Position numbers and translations under genes: made by a program | From: Rhizobium sp. 32-5/1 | Lineage (GTDB): Bacteria; Pseudomonadota; Alphaproteobacteria; Rhizobiales; Rhizobiaceae | Assembly: GCF_029537235.1 (NCBI RefSeq) | Contig: NZ_CP120638.1 | Span: 682,001 to 746,000, forward strand | Direction: 5' to 3' | DNA length: 64,000 nt | Shown here: positions 19,472-28,975 of the stretch, one piece after another | Layout of the letters: each line of letters opens with the position of its first letter | Position numbering within the stretch: position 1 is the stretch's first letter | Notes under the pieces: generated by a model | Database searches by the model: none | What the model was told of the DNA's origin: nothing | The model's input: only the letters and a program-made list of their open reading frames with translations

Positions 19472-21498
19472 CAGGGCGTGCGCCCCAGGACGGCGGAATT
19501 CTCTACGAAGAGACCGATGTCGAGGCCGACGAAGACGAGGACCTGTCGGCCGCGCCTGAGGCGGCAGCACATGGCCCCGTGCTCGACTGGGCCGAAACCA
19601 GCGCCATTCCCGACGGCCTGCGCGGTGCCGAACTGATCCAGGAATTCGTCAAGCGCCTGCCCAACAGTCCCGGCGTCTACCGCATGTTCAACGAAGCCGG
19701 CGACGTGCTTTACGTCGGCAAGGCGCGCAGCCTGAAGAAGCGCGTCAGCAATTATGCGCAGGGTCGGGTCCATTCCAACCGGCTGACGAAAATGGTGCGG
19801 GAAACCGCCCACATGGAATTCGTGACGACGCGCACCGAAATCGAGGCGCTGCTGCTCGAAGCCAACCTGATCAAGCGCTTAAGGCCACGCTTCAACGTGC
19901 TTCTTCGCGACGACAAGTCTTTTCCCTATATCCTCGTGACCGGCGACAGCCGCGCGCCGGCACTCTACAAGCATCGCGGCGCGCGCAGCCGCAAGGGCAG
20001 CTATTTCGGCCCCTTCGCCTCCGCCGGCGCGGTCGGCCGCACGATCAATTCGCTGCAGCGCGCCTTTCTGCTGCGCACCTGCACCGACAGCGTCTTTGAA
20101 AGCCGCACAAGGCCTTGCCTGCTGCACCAGATCAAGCGCTGCGCCGCACCCTGCACCCATGAGGTCAGCGATGCCGACTATGCCGAGCTGGTCAGCGAAG
20201 CCAACGACTTCCTCTCAGGCAAAAGCCAGGCGGTCAAAGCCACGATCGCATCGGCGATGAGCGAGGCCTCCGAAAATCTCGATTTCGAGCGGGCCGCCCT
20301 CTACCGCGACCGGCTGGCGGCGCTGTCGCATGTGCAGAGCCACCAAGGTATCAACCCGTCCGGCGTCGACGAAGCGGACGTCTTCGCCATTCATCACGAG
20401 GGCGGCGTGTCCTGCATCCAGGTGTTCTTTTTCCGGACCGGGCAGAACTGGGGTAATCGCGCCTATTTCCCCAAGGCCGACCCGTCGCTACCGCCGGCGG
20501 AAGTGCTCGCCGCGTTCCTGGCGCAATTCTACGACGACAAGCCCTGCCCGCGGCAAATCCTGCTCTGCGAAACGGTCGAGGAGCAGGAGCTTCTCGGCGC
20601 CGCCCTGACGGAAAAATCCGGATACAAGGTTTCAATTCTCGTGCCGCAGCGGGGCGAGAAGAAGGATTTGGTCGATCACGCGGTCGCCAATGCCCGCGAG
20701 GCGCATGGACGGAAGCTTGCCGAGACAGCCTCGCAATCGAAGCTGCTGGAAGGCTTTGCCGAAACCTTCAAACTCTCCACCGTGCCGCGCCGCATCGAGG
20801 TCTACGACAACTCGCATATCATGGGCACCAATGCCGTCGGCGGCATGGTGGTTGCCGGGCCGGAAGGCTTCGTAAAGGGCCAGTATCGCAAGTTCAACAT
20901 CAAATCGACCGACATCACGCCCGGCGACGACTTCGGCATGATGAAGGAAGTCATGACCCGGCGCTTCTCGCGCCTTTTGAAGGAAGAGGGCAAACCCGAC
21001 CGCACGGTGGAGGCAATCGAGGATTCACCCTTCCCCGCATGGCCCGATGTCATCCTGATCGACGGCGGACAGGGCCAGATGACGGCCGTGCGCGCCATTC
21101 TGAAGAAGCTCGGCATCGAGGACTGTGTGACGGCGATCGGCGTTGCAAAGGGTGTCGATCGCGATGCCGGCCGCGAACGCTTCTTTCCGCCCGGCAGTCC
21201 CGGCTTTACGCTGCCACCACGCGATCCGGTGCTGTATTTCATCCAGCGCCTGCGCGACGAGGCGCATCGTTTCGCCATCGGCTCGCATCGGGCCCGGCGC
21301 AAAAGGGAAATGGTCAAGAACCCGCTGGACGAGATCGCCGGCATCGGCCCGACGCGCAAGCGCGCACTGCTCCACCACTTCGGCACCGCCAAGGCCGTTT
21401 CCCGTGCGGCTTTCAGCGATCTCCTGGCCGTTGGCGGCATTTCCGAGGCCGTTGCGCGTCTCGTCTACGATCATTTCCACGATGACGGTACAAAATGA
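19468..21498 (+). CDS. uvrC: Excinuclease ABC subunit C
   Basis: A 676-residue nucleotide-excision-repair endonuclease that makes both incisions around a UvrAB-bound lesion. Domains in order: an acidic N-terminal extension (about 55 residues), the GIY-YIG nuclease ([30 protein letters not shown]), a cysteine-containing linker ([14 protein letters not shown]), the UVR motif near residue 270, the RNase H-like C-terminal nuclease ([26 protein letters not shown]), and two helix-hairpin-helix motifs. ATG 19468 overlaps the SDR stop (ATGA). The gene is intact. Confidence 0.97.
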   Translation: MTGRAPQDGGILYEETDVEADEDEDLSAAPEAAAHGPVLDWAETSAIPDGLRGAELIQEFVKRLPNSPGVYRMFNEAGDVLYVGKARSLKKRVSNYAQGRVHSNRLTKMVRETAHMEFVTTRTEIEALLLEANLIKRLRPRFNVLLRDDKSFPYILVTGDSRAPALYKHRGARSRKGSYFGPFASAGAVGRTINSLQRAFLLRTCTDSVFESRTRPCLLHQIKRCAAPCTHEVSDADYAELVSEANDFLSGKSQAVKATIASAMSEASENLDFERAALYRDRLAALSHVQSHQGINPSGVDEADVFAIHHEGGVSCIQVFFFRTGQNWGNRAYFPKADPSLPPAEVLAAFLAQFYDDKPCPRQILLCETVEEQELLGAALTEKSGYKVSILVPQRGEKKDLVDHAVANAREAHGRKLAETASQSKLLEGFAETFKLSTVPRRIEVYDNSHIMGTNAVGGMVVAGPEGFVKGQYRKFNIKSTDITPGDDFGMMKEVMTRRFSRLLKEEGKPDRTVEAIEDSPFPAWPDVILIDGGQGQMTAVRAILKKLGIEDCVTAIGVAKGVDRDAGRERFFPPGSPGFTLPPRDPVLYFIQRLRDEAHRFAIGSHRARRKREMVKNPLDEIAGIGPTRKRALLHHFGTAKAVSRAAFSDLLAVGGISEAVARLVYDHFHDDGTK

Positions 21499-21631
21499 AA
21501 TCGTTTGTGACACGGTTCACCGTGGGTTCAGATGAATTCCGCCACAATTTCAGGTGATCCCTCAAAGACCGGTTGACCTTGCCGTCACAAAGTCTTTCAT
21601 CTGTGCCCAAGAACATCGAGAACCCGAATCC

Positions 21632-22216
21632 ATGGCCACGCCTGCCGCCTACAACATTCCGAATTTGCTGACATATGGTCGCATCCTGGCCATTCCGGTC
21701 ATTGTCCTGTGCTTCTTCATCGAGGGCCGGTTGCAAAGCTCCGACTTCGCTCGCTGGACGGCGCTCGGGCTTTTTGTGGTCGCATCCATCACCGACTATC
21801 TCGACGGCTATCTCGCCCGCATCTGGAACCAGACCTCCAATATCGGCCGCATGCTCGATCCGATCGCCGACAAGCTGCTGATCGCCTCCGTGCTGTTGCT
21901 GGTCGCCGCAGACGGTACGATCGCCGGCTGGTCGCTCTGGGCTGCCATCATCATTCTCTGCCGCGAAATCCTCGTTTCGGGCCTGCGCGAATATCTGGCT
22001 GCGCTGAAGGTCAGCGTTCCGGTGACACAGATCGCCAAATGGAAGACGGCAGCGCAGATGTTTGCCATCGCCTTCCTGCTCGCAGGACCTGCCGGTGACA
22101 AGATTCTGCCCTACACGACGGAAATCGGCATCGGCCTGCTTTGGGTCGCGGCGGTGCTGACCATCTATACCGGCTACGATTATTTTCGCGCCGGCCTGAA
22201 GCACATGGTCGACTGA
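21632..22216 (+). CDS. pgsA: CDP-diacylglycerol-glycerol-3-phosphate 3-phosphatidyltransferase
   Basis: Makes phosphatidylglycerophosphate, the committed step to PG and cardiolipin, in the inner membrane. 194 residues with about five membrane helices. The CDP-alcohol phosphotransferase motif is complete: TDYLDGYLAR, then G at GRMLDPIADK with the two final aspartates. The stop overlaps the moaD start by one base. Order uvrC-pgsA-moaD-moaE is the usual rhizobial arrangement. Confidence 0.95.
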   Translation: MATPAAYNIPNLLTYGRILAIPVIVLCFFIEGRLQSSDFARWTALGLFVVASITDYLDGYLARIWNQTSNIGRMLDPIADKLLIASVLLLVAADGTIAGWSLWAAIIILCREILVSGLREYLAALKVSVPVTQIAKWKTAAQMFAIAFLLAGPAGDKILPYTTEIGIGLLWVAAVLTIYTGYDYFRAGLKHMVD

Positions 22217-22475
22217 TGGCCAGCGTCGATCTCGTCTATTTCGCCTGGGTGCGCGAGCGCATCGGCAAAGCCGAGGAGACGCTGGACCTACCGGCCAGTG
22301 TCGTAACGGCCGGCGACCTTTGAAGCATCTGAAGACGTTGGGCGAGGAATACGAGACGGCGCTGGAGCATGAGAACGTCATCCGGGTGGCGTTCAACCAA
22401 GAGCATGTCGATCACCGCGAACCGATCGCCGGCGTGCGCGAAATTGCGCTGTTTCCACCGATGACTGGGGGTTAA
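22216..22475 (+). CDS. moaD: Molybdopterin synthase sulfur carrier subunit (frame broken)
   Basis: The small ubiquitin-like subunit, of about 86 residues once one T is restored at 22319-22321 (CCTTTGAAG read as CCTTTTGAAG, giving AGDLLKHLKTLG). The C-terminus MTGG ends in the Gly-Gly that is thiocarboxylated and inserted into MoaE. It starts in the pgsA stop and ends 4 bp before moaE. Loss of MoaD would abolish molybdenum cofactor synthesis, which the molybdopterin oxidoreductase at 13-15 kb needs, so a sequence error is the simplest reading. Confidence 0.88.
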
Positions 22476-22479
22476 CCCC

Positions 22480-22950
22480 ATGTCCGGGGCTCCGATCCGC
22501 GTCCTTGTCCAGCGCGAGGACTTCGACCTTGCAGGGGAAGTCCGTGCGCTTTCTGAAGGGCGCCATGACATCGGCGCCGTCGTCACGTTTTCCGGCCTTT
22601 GCCGCGACGAGGGCGGAGCGCTGGGGGCGCTCGAACTCGAGCATTATCCGGGCATGGCAGAGGTCGAGATCACCCGGATTTGCAACGAGGCCGTAGAACG
22701 CTTCCATCTGCAGGCTGCAACGGCGATCCATCGCTACGGCAAGATTGCGCCTGGCGAAAACATCGTTCTGGTCATCACCGCCGCCCCGCACCGGCAGGCG
22801 GCCTTTGATGGCGCAAATTTCATCATGGATTTCCTGAAAACCGCCGCGCCCTTCTGGAAGAAGGAACACGGCGCAGACGGCAGCGCCGGCGGCTGGGTCA
22901 GCGCAAAGGATGCCGACGACAGCGCGAGAGAGCGCTGGACGAAAGCCTGA
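22480..22950 (+). CDS. moaE: Molybdopterin synthase catalytic subunit
   Basis: 156 residues. MoaE converts precursor Z (cPMP) to molybdopterin using the MoaD thiocarboxylate. Conserved blocks are visible: GAVVTFSGLCRDEG near residue 30, ALELEHYPGMAE, HRYGKIAPGENIVLV, and the active-site lysines in FIMDFLKTAAPFWKKE. It is the last gene of the uvrC string; its stop codon directly abuts the stop of the convergent permease gene. Confidence 0.95.
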   Translation: MSGAPIRVLVQREDFDLAGEVRALSEGRHDIGAVVTFSGLCRDEGGALGALELEHYPGMAEVEITRICNEAVERFHLQAATAIHRYGKIAPGENIVLVITAAPHRQAAFDGANFIMDFLKTAAPFWKKEHGADGSAGGWVSAKDADDSARERWTKA

Positions 22951-23847
22951 TCACGGCTGGAATTTTTCCCGCCGGAAAAGCACCAGAAGCAGAATCAGCA
23001 GCGAGAAGATCGCAAAATCCCGCCAGAGCATGGAGCCGTAGGCGCTCCAGAGCGTTTCAGCGAGGCCCATCACGGCAGCACCGGCCGCCGCCTGCAGCGG
23101 GCTGGTCTGGCCACCGATCGCCGCGATGAACAGCACCTTGACGCCGAAGGTAAGGCCCGCGCCGAAATCCATGTTGCCGTAATAGGATGTCGCCAGAATG
23201 CCGGCAACCGCGGCGAGCAGCGCCGAAAACGCATAGGCCGATACGAACACCCGACGACCATCGACGCCACACAAGGCGGCAGCGCCGGGATCGTCGGACA
23301 CCGCCCGCCATGCCCTGCCCCAGGATGAGCGGGCGAGGAACAGCGCGCAGCCGGCAACAAGCCCCAGCATGACTGCCGTGTTGAGCATCTGGATGAGCGT
23401 CAGCGTCACAGGGAAGCTTGCATCGCCCCACAGAACAAGGGGAACGTTGAGAAAGGGCGGCAGCCAGAGGCTACGGGTATCGGCGGCGATGCGCGACAGC
23501 TCCATCAGTACCAGCGCCACACCGAGTGATGCGACCACCACCGTATTGGCCGATGTATCGACAAGCTTGCGCATCACCGATCGGCCGATCAGCAGTCCGG
23601 CGCCGCCGGCATAGACCAACGCGAGAACCGCTGCAAAGGCGAGAGCTGCCGGCAGGACGAGCCAAAGCTTGTTCCAGCCGAAATCGGCAAACAGAAGGAA
23701 TATCTGGCCCGCAAAGCCGAACAGCGCGCCATAGGTGAGATCGGCCCGCCGCGTCACGGCAAAGGCGATGGCATAGCCGAAGGCGAGCAGCGCATAGAGC
23801 GCTGCGACAGGCACGGCATTGGCGAGCTGCTGGAGAAAATAGGCCAT
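22951..23847 (-). CDS. Branched-chain amino acid ABC transporter permease (LivH type), orphan
   Basis: 298 residues with about eight membrane helices and the LivH/LivM domain. The ALCGVDGRRVFVSAYAFSALLAAVAGIL block is the cytoplasmic loop that contacts the ATPase, and FGVKVLFIAAIGGQTSPLQAAAGA is the conserved C-terminal segment. No periplasmic binding protein, second permease or ATPase gene lies nearby, so it either serves a transporter encoded elsewhere or is an orphan. ATG 23847 is preferred; an in-frame ATG at 23874 would place the start 4 bp from the palindrome at 23878. Divergent from the CGNR gene. Confidence 0.8.
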   Translation of the reverse strand: MAYFLQQLANAVPVAALYALLAFGYAIAFAVTRRADLTYGALFGFAGQIFLLFADFGWNKLWLVLPAALAFAAVLALVYAGGAGLLIGRSVMRKLVDTSANTVVVASLGVALVLMELSRIAADTRSLWLPPFLNVPLVLWGDASFPVTLTLIQMLNTAVMLGLVAGCALFLARSSWGRAWRAVSDDPGAAALCGVDGRRVFVSAYAFSALLAAVAGILATSYYGNMDFGAGLTFGVKVLFIAAIGGQTSPLQAAAGAAVMGLAETLWSAYGSMLWRDFAIFSLLILLLVLFRREKFQP

Positions 23848-23877
23848 GCGGCGTTCCGATGATGACATTTTCATTAT

Positions 23878-23903
23878 AACTGGTAAAATGCGTTTTACCA
23901 GTT
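23878..23903. promoter_or_regulatory. Perfect palindromic operator candidate between permease and CGNR genes
   Basis: Two 11-bp perfect inverted arms (AACTGGTAAAA and its complement) flank the 4-base centre TGCG. The palindrome ends 10 bp before the CGNR start codon and lies 31 bp from the permease ATG, so one bound dimer could control both genes. The adjacent CGNR zinc-finger protein is the obvious candidate binder. There is no T-run after it, which argues against a terminator. Confidence 0.65.
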
Positions 23904-23913
23904 AGGATTTGCT

Positions 23914-24972
23914 ATGACGTTTTCCTGGACACCGCATCGATTTTCCGGTGGCACGCTGGCGCTCGACGTCGCCAATTCCGTGATCCTGCGGTTTGATCCG
24001 GAGCGGCGAACCGACCGCTACGCGGATCACACGGCAATGGATGCCTTTGCCGATGCGGCCAATACCCACTGCGCAGACGCCGGCTTTTTCGGCCGGCTGA
24101 CACCGGTGAAACCGGACAATCGCAAACGCTTTATCGATCTGCGCGAGAGGACGGACGCCCATTTCCGGGCCGAGGTGCTTGGTCAATCCACACCGGCGCA
24201 CCTCGCTGACCTGCTCGACGCCGTTTCCGCCGTGATCCGCCGCTCGGGGCCGGGAAAGGACGGCATGCCGCTGGATACGGCGACGGCACGGTCCGCGCTG
24301 ATGCTGGCGACCCATCCGGAGCCGCAGCGCGTGAAGATCTGCGCCAATTGCCAGTGGCTGTTTCTCGACCGCAGCCGAAATCGCAGCCGCATGTGGTGCG
24401 ACATGGCCGTCTGCGGCAATCGCGCCAAGGCGAAACGCCATTATGACAGGCAGAGAGGAGGCTTAGCCATGCGTTTACGAACAGTCATTGCCATGATGCT
24501 GGCCGTCGCGGCGCTTGCCGGATGCCAGCGCGAGACGAATCCGGACATCCTGAAACTGACCGGCAAGATGTTCGTTTTCAACTACCGGCTGGCCTATGCC
24601 ACCTACATGATCGTTCTTTCGAAAACAGAACCGGTGCCCGAAGGCAGCACCGTGGTGGCCACCTTTGAAAACCCGGCCGGTGGCCCGCCGCTAACGATGG
24701 AGCGGAAGCTCTTTGCAAAGCTCGACAAGGTCGTGCTCGAAAGCGCCGACATCACCTGCGTGAAGAAGGAGCAGCCCTACGGGGTGACGATCGAGGTGAA
24801 GGGGCCTGATGGCACGATCCTCCAGACGCTCGAAACCACCGTGACCTCCAAGCTCGACCAGAGTATTCTTCCCGCAAAGGCACTGGTCGTTGGTCCAGGC
24901 TATGACAAGAACCCGGAGGTCTTCAAGGACGGCAAGGCGCCGGCGCGCTTCGAGACGGCAAAGTGCGGCTGA
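23914..24972 (+). CDS. CGNR zinc-finger (ABATE domain) regulator, open frame runs into a lipoprotein
   Basis: Residues 1-185 match a stress-type putative regulator with an N-terminal ABATE domain (F-S-G-G-T-L-A-L-D-V-A-N-S) and a C-terminal zinc ribbon: two cysteines in KICANCQ, then WCDMAVCGNR carrying the CGNR signature, followed by basic AKAKRHYDR. Such proteins normally end a few residues later. Here no stop occurs and the frame continues in register into a lipoprotein whose own ATG is at 24469, after AGGAGG. An internal lipobox makes no sense in a cytosolic regulator. I infer two genes, with the stop lost by a base change or error (CAG for TAG at 24450-24452 would suffice). Divergent from the permease. 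Confidence 0.75.
   Translation: MTFSWTPHRFSGGTLALDVANSVILRFDPERRTDRYADHTAMDAFADAANTHCADAGFFGRLTPVKPDNRKRFIDLRERTDAHFRAEVLGQSTPAHLADLLDAVSAVIRRSGPGKDGMPLDTATARSALMLATHPEPQRVKICANCQWLFLDRSRNRSRMWCDMAVCGNRAKAKRHYDRQRGGLAMRLRTVIAMMLAVAALAGCQRETNPDILKLTGKMFVFNYRLAYATYMIVLSKTEPVPEGSTVVATFENPAGGPPLTMERKLFAKLDKVVLESADITCVKKEQPYGVTIEVKGPDGTILQTLETTVTSKLDQSILPAKALVVGPGYDKNPEVFKDGKAPARFETAKCG
24469..24972 (+). CDS. Putative lipoprotein of unknown function
   Basis: A 167-residue reading with its own ATG and a strong AGGAGG site 8 bases upstream. The N-terminus (MRLRTVIAMMLAVAALAGC) is a textbook lipoprotein signal with lipobox L-A-G-C, cysteine at residue 19. The rest is soluble, with a beta-rich pattern and two later cysteines. 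It is in frame with the preceding CGNR gene and may be co-transcribed. I do not recognise the family. A role in the envelope is inferred only from the signal. Confidence 0.65.
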   Translation: MRLRTVIAMMLAVAALAGCQRETNPDILKLTGKMFVFNYRLAYATYMIVLSKTEPVPEGSTVVATFENPAGGPPLTMERKLFAKLDKVVLESADITCVKKEQPYGVTIEVKGPDGTILQTLETTVTSKLDQSILPAKALVVGPGYDKNPEVFKDGKAPARFETAKCG

Positions 24973-26462
24973 ATAAAGCCCGTTGCCCGCCCGTCCCGTC
25001 AGGCATAGGATTGGCCTGCCGGGCATATTCGCTCCATCGGATGCCCGTGACGTCGGGAGATTGCCATGCCGCGCCTGTCGGTTGCAGTGCTTGCCGCATT
25101 GATTGCTCTTGCCTCCCGGACACCCTCCGGTGCCGCTGACGATCCGCGCTGTTCGAAAGACGCATTGCTTTCGCTTGTCGATACGGCGCTGTCCGACCAG
25201 CCATCGGTACACAGGCTTGCTGCCCGACACTACGGCGCCCGCCCGGCCTTCCTCAAAATCCGCTACGGCGAACTGACGGAAAAAGAAGGCGCGGCGCTGT
25301 TGAACGGACTGCTGGATGCCAAGGTGCGTGGCGCCGACGAACTGGCGCTGGCATGGTCGATCCATTGGATCGGCGACCATCAGGCCCTGCCCCGGCTTGC
25401 CAAGGATCGCCTCGATACGTTGACCATCTCGCTACCCATCTCCGCCATCCGCGCGCTCCTTCTGACGAGGAGCGGTGCCGATATCCTGATGGATCGCATT
25501 GCCGCAACACCGAAGGAACGCCTGGGTGGAATAGCGCAGGCGATCATGACCGCCATCATCGACCAGCCGGATGCGCTGAAGGAGAAGATCGCGCTTGCCG
25601 CTGAAAAGCGGAATATCCCGCTGATCTCCGACCTCATCGCCGCCCAGCTCGTCGCTACGGAAAAAACCCGGAAGCCTGGGCGGGGTTCATCTCGCGACGC
25701 CCTCCCGGCAGCAATATCGAAGACCTGACACGCATTGCATACTGGGTACCGGCTTTCGTGGGAAATCCGCGCTTGAAAATGAGCGCGGAAACGCCGGACG
25801 CGGCCGAGAGCCGGGCCGGCATCCATGCGACCGTGATCGGGACATCCCTCGAACCCGAATTCTCCTTCCTCAACACCTATCTGAACCAGACGGGCGATTT
25901 CAAATCGCCAGCCAAAGCGGCAACCGCTGTCAAGACCGCAGTCGAAGAGGAAAAATCCGGCGCGACGGCACGTTCGATGCCGCCTGGCTGATCGCCTATC
26001 GCACCCTTGTCCAGGCCACTGGCGATCGGAGCGTTGTCGATGACATGCTGGCCTCTGTGACGATACAAACCGGACGCTACGCATCCAGCGGCCACATGAC
26101 CCCGCGCGACGTCATCGACCACCTGCTGGTCGTCGAGGCGTTGACACCGTATGTTCGCGGTGAAAGCCAGACGCAGCCGGAGCCGCCAGCGGAGCTTTCG
26201 GAAGCGATGAAAGGCAAATATACCGAATGGCTAGCCATGGCACAGATCGTCCGGAACGGCACGGTCCCGGCGGGGCTTGCCAACGATCCGGCGCTGCTCA
26301 TCATGCTATCCGAACTTCTGTTCGCCAAGGGTGACCTCAAGGGACTGGCCGCCTTCGTGGATGCGGCACCGGCCGGCGAAGCGAGCGTCTTCACCGCGAC
26401 CGATTTCGCCGCGCGGATCGACCGGCACTGCGCCTCCTATCTGTCGCACCCGGCCGAAGCCG

Positions 26463-26470
26463 TGCTTCTC
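26463..26470. repeat. Target site duplication, left copy
   Basis: TGCTTCTC, identical to the copy at 29587-29594. Eight base pairs is the duplication length of IS66 elements, and the two copies mark the exact ends of the insertion. Confidence 0.9.
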
Positions 26471-26561
26471 GTATCCCTCCGGTGTGGACCGCCTTGCGGG
26501 GATTTGCCGAGATTGTGATTTTGCGCTCTTGAGAGTGGACTTAAGAGCGCAATGAGGAACT

Positions 26562-26903
26562 ATGGCACAGGCCATTTTGCTGACGGGTCAAGAACGGCGT
26601 CGTCGTTGGTCACCGGATGAACGGCTGGAAATTCTGGAAGCAGCATTTGCTCCGGGGGCAAATGTCTCGGCAGTAGCGCGTCGTTTTGATGTTTCGACGG
26701 GGCTGCTCTACACGTGGCGGCGCCAAGCGCTGTCTGTGAAAGTTGGGCCGGCTTTCGTGCCAGCGACTGTCCTGGACGTTCCTGGCGACGGCGATGGTGG
26801 TGCGGCGACCATCGTTGTGGACTTTGCGAACGGTATCAAGGTGAGGATTGCGTCCGGGGCGCCTTGTGATCTTGCCGCAGCAGTGATGCGTGCGCTCAAA
26901 TGA
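26562..26903 (+). CDS. tnpA: IS66 TnpA (helix-turn-helix protein)
   Basis: 113 residues. The N-terminal region RRRWSPDERLEILEAAFAPGANVSAVARRFDVSTGLLYTW reads as an IS3/IS911-like helix-turn-helix; the tail is variable. It is required with TnpB and TnpC for IS66 transposition, probably by binding the ends. The stop overlaps the tnpB start (ATGA), the usual IS66 coupling. Confidence 0.9.
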   Translation: MAQAILLTGQERRRRWSPDERLEILEAAFAPGANVSAVARRFDVSTGLLYTWRRQALSVKVGPAFVPATVLDVPGDGDGGAATIVVDFANGIKVRIASGAPCDLAAAVMRALK

Positions 26904-27247
26904 TCCCGATCAGTTCGAGCGTGCGGGTTTGGATTGCGAGCGGCCATTGCGATATGCGCAAGGGAATGCAGGGCCTGGCTCTGATCGTGCAGGAAGGTCT
27001 GGGTCGAGACCCGTTCAAGGGTGACGTTTTTGTCTTCCGCGGGAAAAGCGGCCGGCTGATCAAGGCTCTTTGGCATGACGGAATTGGGCTTTCGCTATAC
27101 GCAAAGCGGCTCGAGCGCGGCCGTTTCATTTGGCCGACGACGGAGGGTGGAGCGATTGCGCTGACGGCTGGCCAGATGTCCTATTTGCTTGAGGGAATTG
27201 ACTGGCGAAACCCGCAGCAGACATGGCGCCCGACGAGCGCTGGATAG
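26900..27247 (+). CDS. tnpB: IS66 Orf2/TnpB
   Basis: 115 residues with the diagnostic IS66 Orf2 sequence: VWIASGHCDMRKGMQGLALIV near the start, then DVFVFRGKSGRLIKALWHDGIGL and ERGRFIWP. Exact biochemical role is unknown, but it is essential in IS66 elements. The start overlaps the tnpA stop by four bases. Confidence 0.95.
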   Translation: MIPISSSVRVWIASGHCDMRKGMQGLALIVQEGLGRDPFKGDVFVFRGKSGRLIKALWHDGIGLSLYAKRLERGRFIWPTTEGGAIALTAGQMSYLLEGIDWRNPQQTWRPTSAG

Positions 27248-27324
27248 TGTTTTTGGGCGGGATTTGCCGCCATTGGCATCAAGAAAACCTATGCAAATCA
27301 GTGGTTTTGTGATTGAGTTCGAGC

Positions 27325-28962
27325 ATGGAAACCGGCTCGGAAAATCACCGTGATCATGCCGCTGCCCTGGAGGCAGAGCTGGCGACAGCGCGGGCGGAAC
27401 GGGCTACAGCCTTGGCCGAATTGGCTGTTGCCAAGGCCAAGGAGGCCGACGATCAGGCCATCATTCTTCGCCAGAAAGTCTATATCGAAAAGCTGCAACG
27501 GGAACTGCGCGGTCAGAAGTCGGAACGTACGGCACGGCTGATTGCGCAGATGGAGCTGATGCTTGAGGACGCCGAAGCGACGGCGACCGAAGATGAGCTT
27601 GCCGCCGAAATGGCCGTTGCTGCAGCGGTTGCGGTCACCGGCTTTACGCGCAAGCGGCCGGTCAAGAAGCCATTTCCGGAACATCTGCCGCGTGAGCGTG
27701 CCGTGGTGCCAGGCCCGGTTACCTGCAGTTGCTGTGGCGGTGAACGGCTTCGCAAGCTCGGCGAAGACATCACCGAAACGATGGAGAGCGTACCGCGGAG
27801 CTGGAAGGTCATTCAGACGGTGCGGGAAAAGTTCACCTGCCGTGACTGCGAGAAGATCAGCCAGGCACCTGCACCCTTCCATGTCATACCGAGAGGGTGG
27901 GCTGGTCCGAGCTTTTTGGCGATGATGCTCTGCGACAAGTTCGGCCAGCACATTCCCCTCAATCGCCAGGTCGAACGTTTTGCCCTGGAAGGTGTGCCGA
28001 TCAGTCTGTCGACTGCAGCAGACGCGATTGGCGCGTGCTGCCAGGTCCTTGACCCGCTGGTGCGGCGGATTGAAAGCCATACGTTCGCGTCTGAACGGAT
28101 CCACGGTGATGACACGACCGTGCCGGTTCTCGCTCTCGGCAAGACCGTCACCGGTCGGATATGGAGCTATGTCAAGGACGATGCTCCGTTTGGCGGTACG
28201 GCGCCTCCGTCGGCGATGTTCTATTATTCCCGGGACCGGGCCGGCGAACATCCACAGGCGCATCTGGCCAACTATAGCGGTATCCTTCAGGCGGATGCCT
28301 ATACGGGCTATGGCCAGCTTTATCTTCCTGATCGAAGTCCGGGCCCGATTCATGAGGCGGCGTGTTGGGCGCATGCCAGACGACCATTCTTTGCGCAAGC
28401 CGATCTGGAGGCCAACGCGCGCCGAAAAGCGCAGGGTAAAGGTGCCGCCGTCATCTCGCCGGTCGCCTTGAACATGGTGCAGCGGATCGACGCATTGTTC
28501 GAAATCGAACGCCATATCAATGGCCGCACTGCAGATGAACGAAAGGCAATCCGCCAGCAGTTGTCAAAACCGCTGATCGGCGACATGGAGATATGGATAC
28601 GCGAACACCGCGCCCGGTTGCCGCGCGACAATGACTTGGCAAAGGCGTTTGACTACATGCTGAACCGTTGGGAATCCTTCACCCGCTTCCTCGACGACGG
28701 GCGTATCTGCCTGTCGAACAATTGCGCGGAGCGCTCTCTGCGCGGTGTGGCGCTCGGACGAAAAGCCTGGCTATTTGCCGGTTCCGATCGCGGAGGACAA
28801 AGGGCAGCGGCCATGTACAGCCTGATCGTCACCGCGAAAATGAACCGCATTGACCCACAGGCTTGGCTTGCCGATGTTCTCGCCCGCATCGCCGATCATC
28901 CAGCCAGCCGCCTTGATGAGCTTCTCCCTGGAATTGGCGGAAAACCAAGACCTCGCCACTGA
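27325..28962 (+). CDS. tnpC: IS66 TnpC transposase
   Basis: 545 residues, full length. Order: an N-terminal coiled-coil rich in alanine, glutamate and leucine (about residues 5-75), a zinc-ribbon-like CSCCGGE and CRDCEK pair near residues 130 and 175, then the DDE catalytic domain with GDDTTVPVL, QADAYTGYG, WAHARRPFF and the C-terminal NNCAERSLRGVALGRKAWLFAGSD region. It catalyses cut-and-paste transfer. ATG 27325 is preferred over the in-frame TTG at 27313. Confidence 0.95.
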   Translation: METGSENHRDHAAALEAELATARAERATALAELAVAKAKEADDQAIILRQKVYIEKLQRELRGQKSERTARLIAQMELMLEDAEATATEDELAAEMAVAAAVAVTGFTRKRPVKKPFPEHLPRERAVVPGPVTCSCCGGERLRKLGEDITETMESVPRSWKVIQTVREKFTCRDCEKISQAPAPFHVIPRGWAGPSFLAMMLCDKFGQHIPLNRQVERFALEGVPISLSTAADAIGACCQVLDPLVRRIESHTFASERIHGDDTTVPVLALGKTVTGRIWSYVKDDAPFGGTAPPSAMFYYSRDRAGEHPQAHLANYSGILQADAYTGYGQLYLPDRSPGPIHEAACWAHARRPFFAQADLEANARRKAQGKGAAVISPVALNMVQRIDALFEIERHINGRTADERKAIRQQLSKPLIGDMEIWIREHRARLPRDNDLAKAFDYMLNRWESFTRFLDDGRICLSNNCAERSLRGVALGRKAWLFAGSDRGGQRAAAMYSLIVTAKMNRIDPQAWLADVLARIADHPASRLDELLPGIGGKPRPRH

Positions 28963-28975
28963 GGCAGGCAGCCTG

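Noticed and set aside
27298..28515. A 405-codon frame on the minus strand inside the IS66 element
   Set aside because: Antisense to tnpC, which has all IS66 transposase motifs.
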